From Podarcis raffonei (lineage: Eukaryota > Chordata > Lepidosauria > Squamata > Lacertidae): 64,000 nucleotides of DNA. Positions 1 to 12,809 of this stretch are shown here, piece after piece. Each line of letters starts with the position of its first letter. The stretch's first letter is position 1. Made by a program: the position numbers and the translations under genes. Location: contig NC_070606.1 of the NCBI RefSeq assembly GCF_027172205.1, positions 57,440,501 to 57,504,500 on the forward strand, written 5' to 3'. Under the pieces are notes generated by a model. The model had not been told where the DNA came from, made no database searches, and worked only from the letters and a program-made list of their open reading frames with translations.

Positions 1-220
1 ACAGCCCTGTTTACAAACTATTCAGTTTAAGAACTCCGCAAAACCGGAAGTAGTGTCCCAGCTTGCAAACTTTACCTCAGTCTATGAACGGAAGCCAAAC
101 GGTGGAAGGGCACTGGCAGCGGGAGGCCTCATTAGGGAAAGCGCGCCTCAGTTTAAGAACGGCTTTGGTTTAAGAACGGCCTTCTGGAATGGATTAAGTT
201 CGTAAACGGAGGTACCACTG
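1..220. mobile_element. Tigger-like (Tc1/mariner) MITE, left end at window edge
   Basis: GTTTAAGAACGG-type repeats and the right end GGAGGTACCACTG followed by TA. The left end is at or beyond base 1. Confidence 0.7.
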
Positions 221-1039
221 TATGTTTAAAACCATATATCCTAAAGAAACCAGTATCCATTGACCTTCATTCCAAGGAAACTGAACCACGCGTGGTGCAT
301 GTAACACTATGTTTCCAATAACATTCATTTATATTTTCAGCTTAACCCCTAAACATGGACGCAGAAAAAACAAAGAGGTATGTGCAAAATACATTCCTTT
401 CCATGCCAAAAATCATCAGTAAGTTTAAGAACTACATAGTCATTGAAGTACCTTTACTGTGTTAAATACTGGAATCCTCTCTAAATGCAGCCCAAGCAGC
501 TAGCAGCATGGAAAGCACTCTGCTATCAGCAGATTATCAAAAAACTTCTGGTATATGAAGGGACTCCATCTAGAGAAAACAATACAGTTCCAGTTGTCAT
601 TTACAATTTGCAAGTGATTTAATGAAGTAGTAAATAGCATTTCAAGCTTCAGTGAAAAAGAAGGTAGCCTACCCCAGGATGGGTTAGAGTCCATACTGGC
701 TGCAATTGGGGCAAATTTATGTAACAATTTTTGGCTTTATTCTTCATATCTAGGGATTTGGAGGAGGTGGTGTATCTGACCAACGTGTATTGAATATGAA
801 GATGAAGTGATCATCTGAGCCCTCCAACATGCCAAGATCCCAGTTTACAGTATCATTACAAAAGCCTAAGGGGTAGGGGGGGAAGATCAGTAATGCATTC
901 ACATAAATATTGTCACATTCTGTTTGGTCCTTTAAAGTAGCTATTTGAGCAATGAACCATATTTGCATTCAATATATGCCGGCAAAATGTTAGTATGGTT
1001 GAAAAGTAAACTCAAAGAACAGGCTGACATTATTTATTT

Positions 1040-1250
1040 ATTAAAATGTTTATATATCACTGTATCATAAAAATATATCACAACTGTTTACAACAATATA
1101 AAAACATAAAATCACAGAATAAAATCACAGAAAATTAAAAACAAACACCAACAGACCGTTGTGGGAGGTGTGCTCTTAATTGCCAGCATAGTGGCATAGA
1201 ATAAAATAGAAGTGGCATGGAATAGAAAAGTTTTCAGCCAGTGTTTGAAA
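1040..1250 (-). mobile_element. LINE 3' region, diverged
   Basis: Opens with TTTATTTATTAAAATGTTTA and continues through ACAACTGTTTACAACAATATA to GTTTTCAGCCAGTGTTTG. Weak similarity only. Confidence 0.35.
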
Positions 1251-1931
1251 GTTGGCACAGAAGGCACCCAACTATATATATAAAAAAAAACACAGTAGCA
1301 GTTTCGACCCCTATACATTGTGTCCAGGGTACGATTCCAAGTTTTATTCAAAAACAATATGGCACCTAGTTCTTTGTGCTTCTGAGCATGTACAGGGCGC
1401 CTTTTGCAAATACACACATTCTATGAAATCAAGTGTTATCTACCTTTTCCTTTTCTTTCTTCCAACTCCCTCCATTCCTAGGTCCCTCTCTCACATCTGC
1501 CCCTAAGTTTTTAAATTAAGTTTTTCTTGTTTAAAACAAAATATGTAAGTGGTGCATGGTCACGATGGAAGGCCGAGAAAAACAGCTTGTAGCAAAAGCT
1601 TGTGCTGTCTAAAAAAAAAACCCAGCAACCCTAACCTTGAAAAGGAGAGGGGAATGCAAAAGGATTCAGAAAAGATGAAAATAAAAGACCTCACTCAATT
1701 CTTCCTGCTGTGAGACAGAATGCTCATTTCAACAAGGACACTAATGCAGGACGCAGCAAGATGACACTGCCCTCAAAAGAAGCCTCTTCCTCGCTGGAGA
1801 AAGAAAATGGTAACAATATCTTAAGAGAAGAATTTGCAGCACAAAAAGAAGCCATAAAGGAGCTTATTGAATTCTGTTTTTCTGTCCTTCAAACCATACT
1901 ATGCTATACTGTACTATAATGCACTACAGTA

Positions 1932-2157
1932 CAGTGGTACCTCGGGTAACAAACACTTCGGGTTACAGACTCCGCTAACCCAAAAGTAGTACCTTGGGTT
2001 AAGAACTTTACCTCAGGATGAGAACAGAAATCATGCAGTGGCGGTGCAGCAGCAGCAGGAGGCCCCATTAGCTAAAGTGGTACCTCAGGTTAAGAACGGT
2101 TTCAGGTTAAGAACCGACCTCTGGAATGAATTAAGTTCATAACCAGAGGTACCACTG
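1932..2157. mobile_element. Tigger-like MITE with TA target site
   Basis: Ends CAGTGGTACCTCGGGT and AACCAGAGGTACCACTG, flanked by TA on both sides. Confidence 0.88.
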
Positions 2158-2618
2158 TATATTACATCACACCAATACTCTTAAGTACATGTACCACATG
2201 AAATAAGTACATGTACCACAGTGGAAATGTGCTTTCTCCAGCCAAAACCATATAAAGTGTAATGTGAAATGGGCAACAGTGGAGCCCAAATATCTTTAAT
2301 TCTAACATTATTCTTATAACCCACACCCACCCCAGCTTTATACTGTATGTAGAATGTTGAAATGTTTGTAAGTCTTTTGCTGATTTTCCCCTACCACAGT
2401 TGGCAGGGTCAGAGGTCTGCCCAAACACCAGAGCAAATGTGGAAGAATGTGTTACTCCAAGTGGAAGTCAGATATTTGTTTTTATATCATTTGTTTTTAT
2501 ATCATTTATTATATATTATAATTTACTAATTGTTAGTAGCTCCAAAGGGAAAACATTAGCTTTGCCCAAACAGGTTGTTGCATATATGTATTATAGTAAT
2601 AGCTTTTGGATATGTCTA

Positions 2619-3200
2619 AAAGCCATAACCCTGAACATGAGGGGAATTAGTGATCCTATAAAAAAGAAACACATTGATTCATACATACATACAATGAAGC
2701 CAAAATTGCCTTTTTACAAGAAATGCATAAACCTCCTAGGGGTAAAATCCTCAGTGGCAACTGGTTTCAACAGCAAGTGGAACCACCAGATTCAAGTAAA
2801 GGCCGGGGGATAGAAGTCATTTTTGGCAAAGAAATAAACTTTAAAATCCACTCAGTACTTAAAGACAAAAATAGTAGATAGGTTTTTATTAAACAGACAA
2901 TGAATGAATTAACTGTAGGATCCATGCATCAAACTTGAAGCAACTTGACATTATTAAAAATATATTAGGTAAATTCAATAAATTTGCTGAGGGACGCCAC
3001 CTGGAGGAACTTTTTAAAAGATAAAGACAAGAAATGCATATTACAACTCTTTGAAAAATGGGGCTTATACCATATATGAAGTGAAGAAAATTCAAAAGAT
3101 TTCAGTTCTATATTTCTTTCAAGCCGGTATGGCTCCCAATCCAGATTAGATTTTTTACTTTTCACCCCACAATTAATTCCTTTACACAATCAGTGAACAC
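2619..3200 (+). mobile_element. L1-type LINE fragment (endonuclease region)
   Basis: Broken reading frames on the plus strand recall the L1 ORF2 endonuclease: LNMRGISDPIKKKHIDSYI, then GRGIEVIFGKEINFKIHS and finally SSRYGSQSRLDFLL. It is heavily decayed, with many stops and frame changes, and truncated at both ends. Confidence 0.6.
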
Positions 3201-3810
3201 CAAATGTCCCCTTAAACCTGGGTTGCAGGCCCTGCAACGGAATGTCTAGGCAAAATTTTAAAAGCATAATGTAGTGTTTTCAAACTTTTTTTGCTGCTAT
3301 TTTGATTCCCTTGGGTTATTTTCAGGTGTCTTTTGTGGCTTTTTGAAAAAGCATCCAAAATAAAAAGAGCACCCCAAACCATACCTTTGTATTTTGAGCA
3401 AATTAATCCATAGTAACTACCATTTCCTGATTCTGTACTAACAACTTTAAAAAGCTACACTGCAGACTGCACAAGACAGCAAAACCATTTTCTATAACAT
3501 TTTAATTGAAGTCACTTTCTTGGGTAAATTGGATGTACTGTAGATTCCTTCTTTCTCCCTCGACTCATTTGCTTGGAAGTACAGTAAGTCCCATGCAAGA
3601 TATCATGGCTCTGATGCCAAAGGATTGAAAATAAGCAGAATGAAAGGGGCTGCTTGGGGGGCTTCTGCCCACCCCCAAGAAGAAATGAGAGATGAAGAGT
3701 GGGGGGGGGGCAATCCAAGAAGGGCGAAGGGGGGTAGTGAAGAGAAAAATAAACCAACCTTTTTCCTACAAAAACAAACTGGGGAGGAGGAAGGAGATGA
3801 TGGCTGCCTG

Positions 3811-3975
3811 CTGCTCTGGTTTCGCCAGAAGCAGCTTAGTCATGTGGCCACATGACCCGGAAAAATTGTCTGCGGACAAATGCCGGCTCCCTCAGCCAGT
3901 AAAGCGAGATGAGCGCCGCAACCCCAGAGTCATTCGCAACTGGACTTTTCTGTCAGGGGTCCTTTACCTTTACCA
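3811..3975 (+). mobile_element. Sauria-type SINE, 3' half
   Basis: CTCTGGTTTCGCCAGAAGCAG to CCTTTACCTTTACC. The tRNA-like 5' part is missing. Confidence 0.8.
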
Positions 3976-4062
3976 TATTATAAGGCCAACAGGGAGAGCT
4001 AGGGTAGGGTCAAAGAGAGAGAATGGGGAAATGGATCAGGCTAGCTGGCTTTTTTTGTGTGT

Positions 4063-4105
4063 GCCCGCCCGCCCGCCTTCCTCCCTCCCTCCCTCCCTCC
4101 CTCCT
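4063..4105. repeat. (CCCG)n and (CCTC)n run
   Basis: Simple repeat within a GC-rich patch. Confidence 0.9.
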
Positions 4106-5503
4106 CATCCTCCTTGGTGAGGCCAGTTACAACCACAAGAGGTGGTGAGGAGCAGGAGTTGCACTGACCTCAAAGGGTCCCTTCTGTGCTCCAGCAAGGG
4201 GCCATAACATTGCCACAGGGGGGTGAAGAGGAAGAAGAGTCAAGAGTTGTGGCCACTGAAAGCCCCCACAGCAAGAGTTCCTGCTGCGGGACCTGCCCAA
4301 CACTGCCTCTCCAGCAAAGACTCAGCAGCCAACCTGCCCCTCACACTTGCTCCCTACCGCCCCAGCTCTTTCTCAGTCTCTCGCCTCAGAATAGACCCCC
4401 ACTGATGTGGGAGACCACTGGTCTCCAGCCTCCTCTCCTGTCCAGTCTTGGGCAGCACGCCACCACACAAGTCACCTGGCTCATGCATGAGCCAGCAGAA
4501 ACCGCTGCTGTTTGCTAGCCAGATGGTGGAGATGTCAGGTGCCAAACCTGCAACAAGACTTCTCCATTTGGGTGTAACTGGACCTGCACCAGTCACAAAA
4601 TGTGCCTGGCACACAGGGAATTTCGAACATTGGCTGTTACTGAGGAAGAGATTGAACAGAAGACAGATTAGAATAACTAGTGAAGAAGGGTACTTGGGTC
4701 CTGTTCCCAGGCCCACTGGGGCAAATATAGCTGGGGAACTAGGGAAGAGTACTCCACTGAAGAGCTGGCAGAAACAAAGCAGGTTTCTTTAAATGCCTTT
4801 GTATGCCTTTGTACATAAGCACAGTGTAGAATAGTTTTAACATGCTTATATATTTAGTTCAGCCTTGCATTTAACAACTCACCTGATTAGACAACCAAGA
4901 ATTCCATGCAGGTGAAAGAGCAGGCTGAACAAGGAAGGACAGATCATTCCATCCCCCATCCACAGTGTTTGATACTAGCTTGCCGAGAGCAGCTTAGTAA
5001 CTTTTATGAGCTTATTTTATAAGACTAAATTAGATTGCAATTTTGAACTATTAACACAGCAGCATGGAGAGAATTATTGAATTCAAGACTACTATAGCAA
5101 TAAATAAATAGATATGAGCTGTTCAATAAAGTTATGCCATCCCCCCCCAAAGGGCCAAACTAAATGCAACAAACAAGATCTGTGTTTAGATCTCTCTTTT
5201 TTTCCAAATAGTTGAAAGCATTATGGGGGGCATGAACTGGATGGAATTATGACAACAGAGGAACAATGAACATACCCCCCCCCACAGCTGCTATTAACCG
5301 AGAGGAGGACAGGTACAGTACAGGTAATGTTCTCAATACTAGATTCAACTCCACTTTGAGATCTTTCCCTCATATAACCCTTAGGTTATCTCTTAGCAGT
5401 TTATACTGAGAAAGGCTGCTAATTGTTTGTCCCACTTATGGTTTCATTTCCAGCAATACTTGAGATAATATTTCTTGTTATTAAAATTATAGTCCTTAAC
5501 ATT

Positions 5504-5553
5504 ATCCATGGTCTTTGGGCAAATGCTTCACATGGTCTTTGGGCAAATGCTTC
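5504..5553. repeat. 24-bp tandem duplication
   Basis: ATGGTCTTTGGGCAAATGC with TTCAC occurs twice in a row. Confidence 0.9.
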
Positions 5554-5714
5554 ACATTCTCTTCAAAGGTAACATTCCTTTTCCATCATTATTTTGTTTT
5601 TTCCCACCCTGTAAACCAGATTGGGGCATACAAGGATGTGTGCACGATTTTCACTTTTCCCTTCCATCTCACACAACTCCAGCTATTTTACAATGGTAAA
5701 ATAGAGGTTTCAGT

Positions 5715-5832
5715 AGTGGGTAACACGTGGCCCTCTCCTGGTTGTTGGTCTCCAATTCCCATCCCCAGCCAGCTTGGGCAACTGTCAAGAAGATGATGGG
5801 CATGGGAATGCAGCAACAGCTGGAGGGCCCCA
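5715..5832. mobile_element. Old hairpin MITE copy
   Basis: GTGGCCCTCTCCTGGTTG at the left and CAGCAACAGCTGGAGGGCCC at the right. Confidence 0.5.
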
Positions 5833-5873
5833 GGTTTCCTGTCCTTGATCTAAGACATTTCTCATGTTTCAGT

Positions 5874-5874
<1 letters not shown>

Positions 5875-5909
<35 letters not shown>
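5875..5909. repeat. (AAT)n microsatellite
   Basis: About 11 units. Confidence 0.95.
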
Positions 5910-6831
5910 TTATTATTCTTTATAGACACCCACCTTCCAACAAATTAAAACACAGTAAAACATCAAATATTAAAAACCCTTATTCCCACAAAACTAGCAG
6001 TCTTTATAGAAGTATACTTTATGTGAACATTTGACTTTTTAAAAGAAGTTAAGCTTACCCAAAAATACAGAGAAATACCCATTACAGGAAAAAGCCATTT
6101 TGTACAGTAAACTACAAAACACTGCATGTGAAAAACAAATAGGAATTTTTAGAACCCTTAAAAGCTGCAACAAAAGCATGCTGATGCAAACAAAACATAA
6201 CATAAGAATGGGTGTTCAAAATTAACTTCTAATTACTAGAAGAGTAATATTCAGGAACAGTCTCAGATTTACACAGAAATCTTGATTCTTTTTCAGAACT
6301 TATATTGCAAACTACACATTTTAAATAGCCTGCTAGCTGACTAGTTTCAGCCTGAGACTGCTGCCATCAGAAAACTGGGACAATAGTACCTCTAAAATGT
6401 AGCCTAGCATTGACTCTGTGGGTGCAAAGGTTAAACAGAATACATTCTCTCCGACTACTTAAAGTACAGGAGGAGGGGCAGATGGGAAAGAACACCATAG
6501 AAAGCAAAAAACCCCAGCAACCTTAGATTGCTTTGACATTCTCAAATCTGTTCACAGCCAGCGCAGTCCAGTTAAGAATCAGAGCACTCTCAGCAATTTC
6601 CTACTGACTGCTGACAGACAAGATGATAAAGTTTTGCATGATCTTTATAAAAGCTAATGACGACAGCAAACAACTATCGCTTCACATTCTGTAAAATATT
6701 ATACCAGCATTTTTAAAAAAGTTAATAGCTCATTTAAATCTTGATTTCCTGTCCTCACAAAGGGATGTAGACAATAAAACTATGCGTTCAGCCTTTTAAA
6801 AAGGAACACACAGGTTATAAACTAACGATGA

Positions 6832-6996
6832 CAGTGCTTTTTTCTGGGGGGATGCATACCCCTAAACATTTTGTGAATCTTTGTACTTTTGCCAATTTAC
6901 TGTATTTCTTTTTCCCGATTTGAACTATAAAATGGTGATCTTCTTGAGTCAAAATGAGAGTACCCCTAAAAATTATTTTTTTAAAAAAAAGCACTG
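6832..6996. mobile_element. 165-bp hAT-type MITE
   Basis: Inverted ends CAGTGCTTTTTT and AAAAAAAAGCACTG, with flanking octamers AACGATGA and AAAGATGC (6 of 8). Confidence 0.75.
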
Positions 6997-7199
6997 AAAG
7001 ATGCTTTTTACCCTTTCTCATTTTTATATATACTTTTTGATCATATTCCGACTTCTATAGAATTACCTATCAGGTTTTATGTAAAGTGGGTGGAATTCCC
7101 ATTTCACTACCCATATAGGAGCTCCACCACTCAAAAATTGGCTAGTCACTGTTGGGTTGGTTAACATGCAACACTAAACTTGTTTGAGCATCCTTGGGT

Positions 7200-7221
7200 T
7201 TGTGTGTGTGTGTGTGTGTGT
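7200..7221. repeat. (TG)n microsatellite
   Basis: About 10 units, directly before the hairpin element at 7241. Confidence 0.95.
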
Positions 7222-7240
7222 CCAAGTAAATCATATAGTC

Positions 7241-7375
7241 CAGGCATAGGCAAACTCGGCCCTCCAGATGTTTTGGAACTACAACTCCCATCATCCCTAG
7301 CTAACAGGACCAGTGGTCAGGGATGATGGGAGTTGTAGTCCCAAAACATCTGGAGGGCCAAGTTTGCCTATGCCT
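7241..7375. mobile_element. Hairpin hAT MITE with perfect 8-bp TSD
   Basis: The 135 bases form a nearly perfect inverted repeat (CAGGCATAGGCAAACT at one end, AGTTTGCCTATGCCTG at the other). It is flanked by ATATAGTC on both sides. Confidence 0.9.
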
Positions 7376-7515
7376 GATATAGTCTTTACCTGCCCTGCAA
7401 ACTCAAATGGAAGACTCATTTCAAACTATGGCTTGGCATTACACATGAACTGACCCATTATGCAGAGTGCATATTTAGAACATCAACCACAACTTGACAG
7501 CATTTCTGTTTAACA

Positions 7516-7796
7516 CAGGCACCCCCAACCTGTGGCCCTCCAGATGTTTTGGCCTACAACTCCCATGATCCCTAGCTCAGGCATCCCCAACCTGCGGCCC
7601 TCTAAATGTTTTGGCCTACAACTCCCATGATCCCTAGCTAACAGGACCAGTGGTCAGGGATGATGGGAATTTTAGTCCAAAACATCTGGAGGACCGAAGG
7701 TTGGGGATGCCTGCCCTAGCTAACAGGATCAGTGGTCAGGGATGATGGGAATTTGTAGTCCAAAACATCTGAAGGGCCGAAGGTTGGGGATGCCTG
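7516..7796. mobile_element. Outer hairpin hAT MITE, split by an inner copy
   Basis: Related to the element at 7241. Flanked on both sides by GTTTAACA (7508-7515 and 7797-7804). Its centre is interrupted by the copy at 7578-7713. Confidence 0.9.
7578..7713. mobile_element. Inner hairpin hAT MITE nested in the outer copy
   Basis: 136 bp, CAGGCATCCCC to GGGGATGCCTG, with CCCTAGCT repeated on both sides (7570-7577 and 7714-7721). Confidence 0.92.
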
Positions 7797-8384
7797 GTTT
7801 AACAGTTGCCAAAACAGAGACAAATTTCTAAGTTTATGTTTCTACATTACTAAGATAAAACCTTATAGACATAAAAAGCTATAGAGGGCATGGGGGTGGG
7901 AACCTTTTGATTTATCACTACTGGTTATTTTTAAATTACATTCCGTATTTATAAAAACCACAATATTCTCGAAAAATAAAGTTGTTTGTCAGCATTTTTA
8001 CACGCTCAAAACACTATCAAACTAAAAAACACTATCAAAAAAAAGAAAAGAAAAAAGGGAGAGGGGAAGAATTAAAAAAGAAATAAAAGAAATAAAAAAG
8101 AATTTAAATAAGAATTAAATAAGAATTAAATAAGAATTTTTTAAAAGAATTTATATAACTTCATACAGCCTATCATGTTGTGTATGTTGTTCAGCATTTT
8201 TACACGGCTGAAAAGTGAACAGCTGCCATAGTGGAGCTTAACCTCAGCACTGCCTCTTACATAAACACATCACACATAGTTCAAGGAAGAAAGCAATCTA
8301 AGCTATTGAAGTTAGATATGCAGAATGTAATTAGCTGGTTGGCATTCAGCCAGCATGGAATGAACTACAAGTATCACCTCTATT

Positions 8385-8450
8385 ATACTGTAAACTGCCC
8401 TGTGATCCCTGGATGACGGGTGGTATAGAAATTTAATAAATATAATATAT
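8385..8450 (+). mobile_element. LINE 3' tail
   Basis: ACTGTAAACTGCCCTGTGATC and GGGTGGTATAGAAATTTAATA, a common squamate LINE 3' end. Confidence 0.5.
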
Positions 8451-9826
8451 ATGAAATATTCAATTAGATCCTCCAACTGAAAGAACAGAGAAATTTTACG
8501 CTTCTGGGGAGTCATGCTTTATTTTTTTAAGGGACATCCTTATACATACATTTCCATGAAGTGCTGCATTTGATTTATTTGCATGTATCACCCAATCCAG
8601 GACACTTAAGAACCACCACTTCTCAAGTGGTTTTCTTTTATCTCTCTTTATAAAAAGAAAACACTTCAAATTTCACTTTTTCTCCTTTTTGTGACAAGAC
8701 TGCTATCAAGTTTTATCTTTATTACTCCATCGCTGATTTAAAGATGCATAGATTTAATGTTACACCACTTCTATAAGGTACAATCAACATGAACTAAGTT
8801 TTAATAGGTTTGACTATCTACCATACCTGTTCTACTCTGTACACGTTCATTTATTTCAAATACATTGTGCTTTCAGAAAATTGAGCACGCTGGGAGCAAT
8901 TTTCCTTCCTTCCATCTACCCACCCTTAAACAATTCCTCCATACATACATATGAATTCCTACACAACCATACGTTATGCATTCCATTATGGAACTTGCAA
9001 GATTAACCTTTTGGATAGTCAGTGCCAAACGGCATGCCTATGACCACACATATAGTCTTTTAACATCATTACCACATTCCACCTGCTCTATACCCTGGAA
9101 AGCACAGTGCTAGATAACATGAGGCTGTATACTGGCATCAAACGGCCATGATACAATCAGATACCTTGTAGAAATGGCAGGTCCAAGGGGTATGAACAAA
9201 GGTGGCATTATTGTATTTTGCAATGTGCAGGTAACCTGAGGCAAACATTTCTGCTGTGATTTCAAAGATCTGCTGGTACTCATCAACTGCTACTCTGTTC
9301 ATTGTTTGCCCTTAACAGCCGAAGTGGCCTGATACTAACAGTTTCCACAAAACAGGCATTCTGTGATGTCACTGGGTTGCCATGTTGGTGCCATGCCACA
9401 AAGAACAAAAGGGCAAAAAGATGTATGTAATGGATACACTATTAATCTTTTAAATAGGTAACAGGTGTTCATGTGTAGCTATAGGGGCTGTATCACTTCT
9501 CATCACTATAGCAAGGACACAAAAAATAGAATCACAGTATCCAACAACAAGTGAAGTGTCAGTAGTTTTGTGGTTTACAACGACAAAGTATCTTATTCCT
9601 CTGCAACAAAAATGAACGCTATAAAATCTACAAACAATTGCCACCTTCGTAGTATGAAATATGGTAGAAAAAGCTATGAATACTATTACATCTTTATCCC
9701 ACTTTTATCCCACTTTCTGCCAATAACTAAGCATAGTACACATGGTCTACCACCACATTATCCTTACATTATCCTGAGAGACAGTATAAGTCCAAGGTCA
9801 CCAAGGAGCTTCAGGACTGTTTAAAG

Positions 9827-9956
9827 CAGGCATCCCCAACCTGCGGCCCTCCGGATGTTTCGGCCTACAACTCCCATGATCCCTAGCTAACAGGACCAGC
9901 GGTCAGGGATGATGGGAATTGTAGTCCAAAACATCTGGAGGGCCAAAGGTTGCCTG
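9827..9956. mobile_element. Hairpin hAT MITE
   Basis: Same family as 7578-7713 with a slightly shortened right end. Flanking octamers GTTTAAAG and GTTTAGCG. Confidence 0.85.
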
Positions 9957-10074
9957 GTTTAGCGGTTCCTACCAGTTTCCCTAGACCCTAGTCTAACAGT
10001 TACTTTAACCACTACCCTATTGGCTCACCTTGAGATGCAATTCAGGGAGCACACAACACAAATTAGGTTAAATC

Positions 10075-10250
10075 CATGTTAAAAACATACCTGTTCACTC
10101 AAGCATTTTCTGGTGCTTAATGTTATTATTTAAATTGGGTTATCACTTGTATTTTATTAATAGTACTGTGCTTTTATTGTTTTATCATTTTAACACTGCC
10201 TTAAGACAGACTGTAATACACAATTTGGTTAATCTGAAAAACTGAGTTTA
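10075..10250 (+). mobile_element. LINE 3' tail, diverged
   Basis: AAAAACATACCTGTTCACTCA and a T-rich tail ending in CACTGCCTTAAGACAGACTG, like other L2 ends. Confidence 0.35.
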
Positions 10251-11254
10251 GACATTCAACCAAACCAAAATTAGGCTAAAGAAACAACTATATAATCTCA
10301 GTATTCATGATCATTCATTATTTTTTAGGCAAACTTATTTCAGCAAAACAATTTCTCCTCTCTCAGGTTATGGCCTTTTCATTCCTTTTTTCTTTCGATT
10401 TACCTACAAATAGTCAACAACTCAGCTAAACAAACTGCCCCATACACTAAGTAGGTTACCTATAATTCCCATACAGAACAAGATATTTATTCTTGTATTC
10501 ATATTGTAGAGCATTTAACTTACCATTTTATCTCAGAGCTGAAGTGTTCCTTCTCAAAGTTAAAGGAGAAATTGCAATTCACAGCAACATTCCACACCCC
10601 TTAAACAGCATCAAAATAATAAAACACACACCACCAAATGCACCTGAGCTGGTCAGATGACCTTGACAGTAGCTAGGCTTGCAGTGGCCAGCTGATCTGA
10701 GGCCATTAGCATGTGCTGGTATCTGCAGCTCATTAGTGTTTAGCATTTACGCTACTGTTTGTAGCTGGCAGGCTGCAGTTTGGGACCTTGTCAAATCACT
10801 GTGTGTGTGCCAGGTCATGCTCACTAGACATGGCATGGTTCACAGCACTGCAGTCCTCCAGTGTCAAGGGCTAGTTTTATGAGCTCAATTAGTGGAACTG
10901 GGAGAGACTCAAAATTAAAAGTTTAATCAGCAGGTTGTAGACCAAGAATTGCAACACTGCTTTGGAAGTACCCATCAAAGCACTATTTTTTTTTTAAGCT
11001 TATATATTAATGGACCAAGCATTCCAGGGTCTCAATTTCAGCTTAAATTACACAATGCTATGAATCAATCTATTTTGTTCTGGTTGCTAAAAATGCATTT
11101 AAATACCAATTGTTTTGAATGCATCCTTATGTCTATACCTTTCTACCAAAGATTTAACTTGCATTCCTGTAAGTCAGCTTCCTACAGTGACCTCCAGGTG
11201 CTTTGGACTACAACACCTATCATCCTTGACCAGTGAGCACTGATCCACTAGCAC

Positions 11255-11715
11255 GATCCTACTAGTGTGTATATTTCATTGATAATTATTCGCTGATGAA
11301 GACTTTATTCCGAAACAGTTGAACTATTCCGGATACACTGTCCTTTTGAGACTTCGGAGAGACGTCTTCCTTTGAGACTTTTGTGAAACGCCTTCCTTTG
11401 ACAGCTTGGCATTCCTACTATTCATTGATTTGTTTGATTCTTTGTTCGACTTTGTGACTTTGTTACATATAACTTGTAGTTACTCGTATATTTTATGAGA
11501 TGTATTGTATGATATATAAATCATTTTGAAGTAGCTTATTCGTTTATTTTGAATGACATCATAACCAATTATATATTCACTAACAGTTATTAGCCAGCGT
11601 GCTGCGTTTGCATTTTTGTAGATTGTTACATTTTGCAACGCAGGGGTTTGTGTTTGTAGTGTTATTCCCAGCAGACCATTTTCAACGAGGAACATTGCCA
11701 GGATACTACTTGTTC
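11255..11715. other. Unidentified AT-rich segment, possibly an old transposon
   Basis: Contains CTGATGAAGACTTTATTCCG and two imperfect copies of TTTGAGACTT...CTTCCTTTGA (about 11345-11405). I could not name it; it looks unlike its surroundings. Confidence 0.3.
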
Positions 11716-12222
11716 AAGTTCCACCACTGCCTTGAAGCAGAGGCTAAGCTTTTTTAAAAAAACAAAAACCCCAGTTAAAAAGAAGGCTGCTTGCAACATT
11801 CTCCCATGTCATATCTATCATGGTAAGCCCCATTCAAAAAGGATAAGAATCCCTCCTTTCCCCAAAAATCTCTAAAATTCTAACCACACTATAATTTGAG
11901 ACTAAATGGCCTCACAAAAGGAGTGGGCACTTTTTTGGCCCAATTTCACCTACGCTCCTTCAAAGTTCCAAGTTACAAATGATGCTATGCCATATGGAAA
12001 TCCAACCTCTGAAGGGAGAAAGGGAGAAGCAGCAAAGGCTCTGATGGGAAGATGTCATTTAAATGTGTTTTCCAGTCTCTATTTTCCCGTGATGTGTATT
12101 CCATCAGAAGTTAACAGTGAGGTGGTGGTGGTGGTTTTAAAAAATGAATGTTTACAATAATTAAAGATGTTATTTGTGTTACGTTTTGCTTCCATTTTGC
12201 ACAGATACTTTAAATATATTTA

Positions 12223-12809
12223 CCGTATTTTTCGCTCTATAACACGCACGCGACCATAACACGCACATAGTTTTTAGAGGAGGAAAACAAGAAAAAAAAT
12301 ATTCTAAACGAAACAGTGGATGTATGATTTTTGTGGTTCATGCTGTGGCCACAGACATGTGATCTGACGGTGAGTTTGGGGTAGCCCAATGCAAAAATCC
12401 TGAGGATCCATGTGGATCCATGCTTTGTAACCACGTTTTTGCACCACTGCGGCCCCAGGCAACAGTGGGTGTGTGATTTTTTTGGTGCAAGCTGTAGCCA
12501 TGGACATGCTATGTGATCTGATGGTGAATTTGGGGTGACCCAGTGCAAAAATCCTGAGGATCCATGTGGATCCGTGCTTTGTAACCAGGCTCTCTGTCCC
12601 TCTCTTCTCCCCACTCAGTGGCTCTTCTCCCGCTTTCCTGTTTCAAAGCGAGCCACGGAGGAGGGAATGATGGGGAACCATGGATCCTCTGCTCACGACT
12701 GCAGCAGATCCCCCCGCCATCCGTAGGCATTCGCTCCATAACACGCACAGACATTTCCCCTTACTTTCTAGGAGAAAAAAAAGTGAGTGTTATGGCGCAA
12801 AAAATACGG
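12223..12809. mobile_element. 587-bp mariner-like element with an internal duplication
   Basis: Ends CCGTATTTTTCGCTC and GCGCAAAAAATACGG, flanked by TA. Inside, a block of about 120-145 bp occurs twice (near 12320-12440 and 12465-12585), each with GCAAAAATCCTGAGGATCC. Confidence 0.85.

Noticed and set aside
12237-12754. Overlapping frames on both strands with MDPQDF-like repeats
   Set aside because: They lie wholly inside the mariner-like element and repeat because of its internal duplication.
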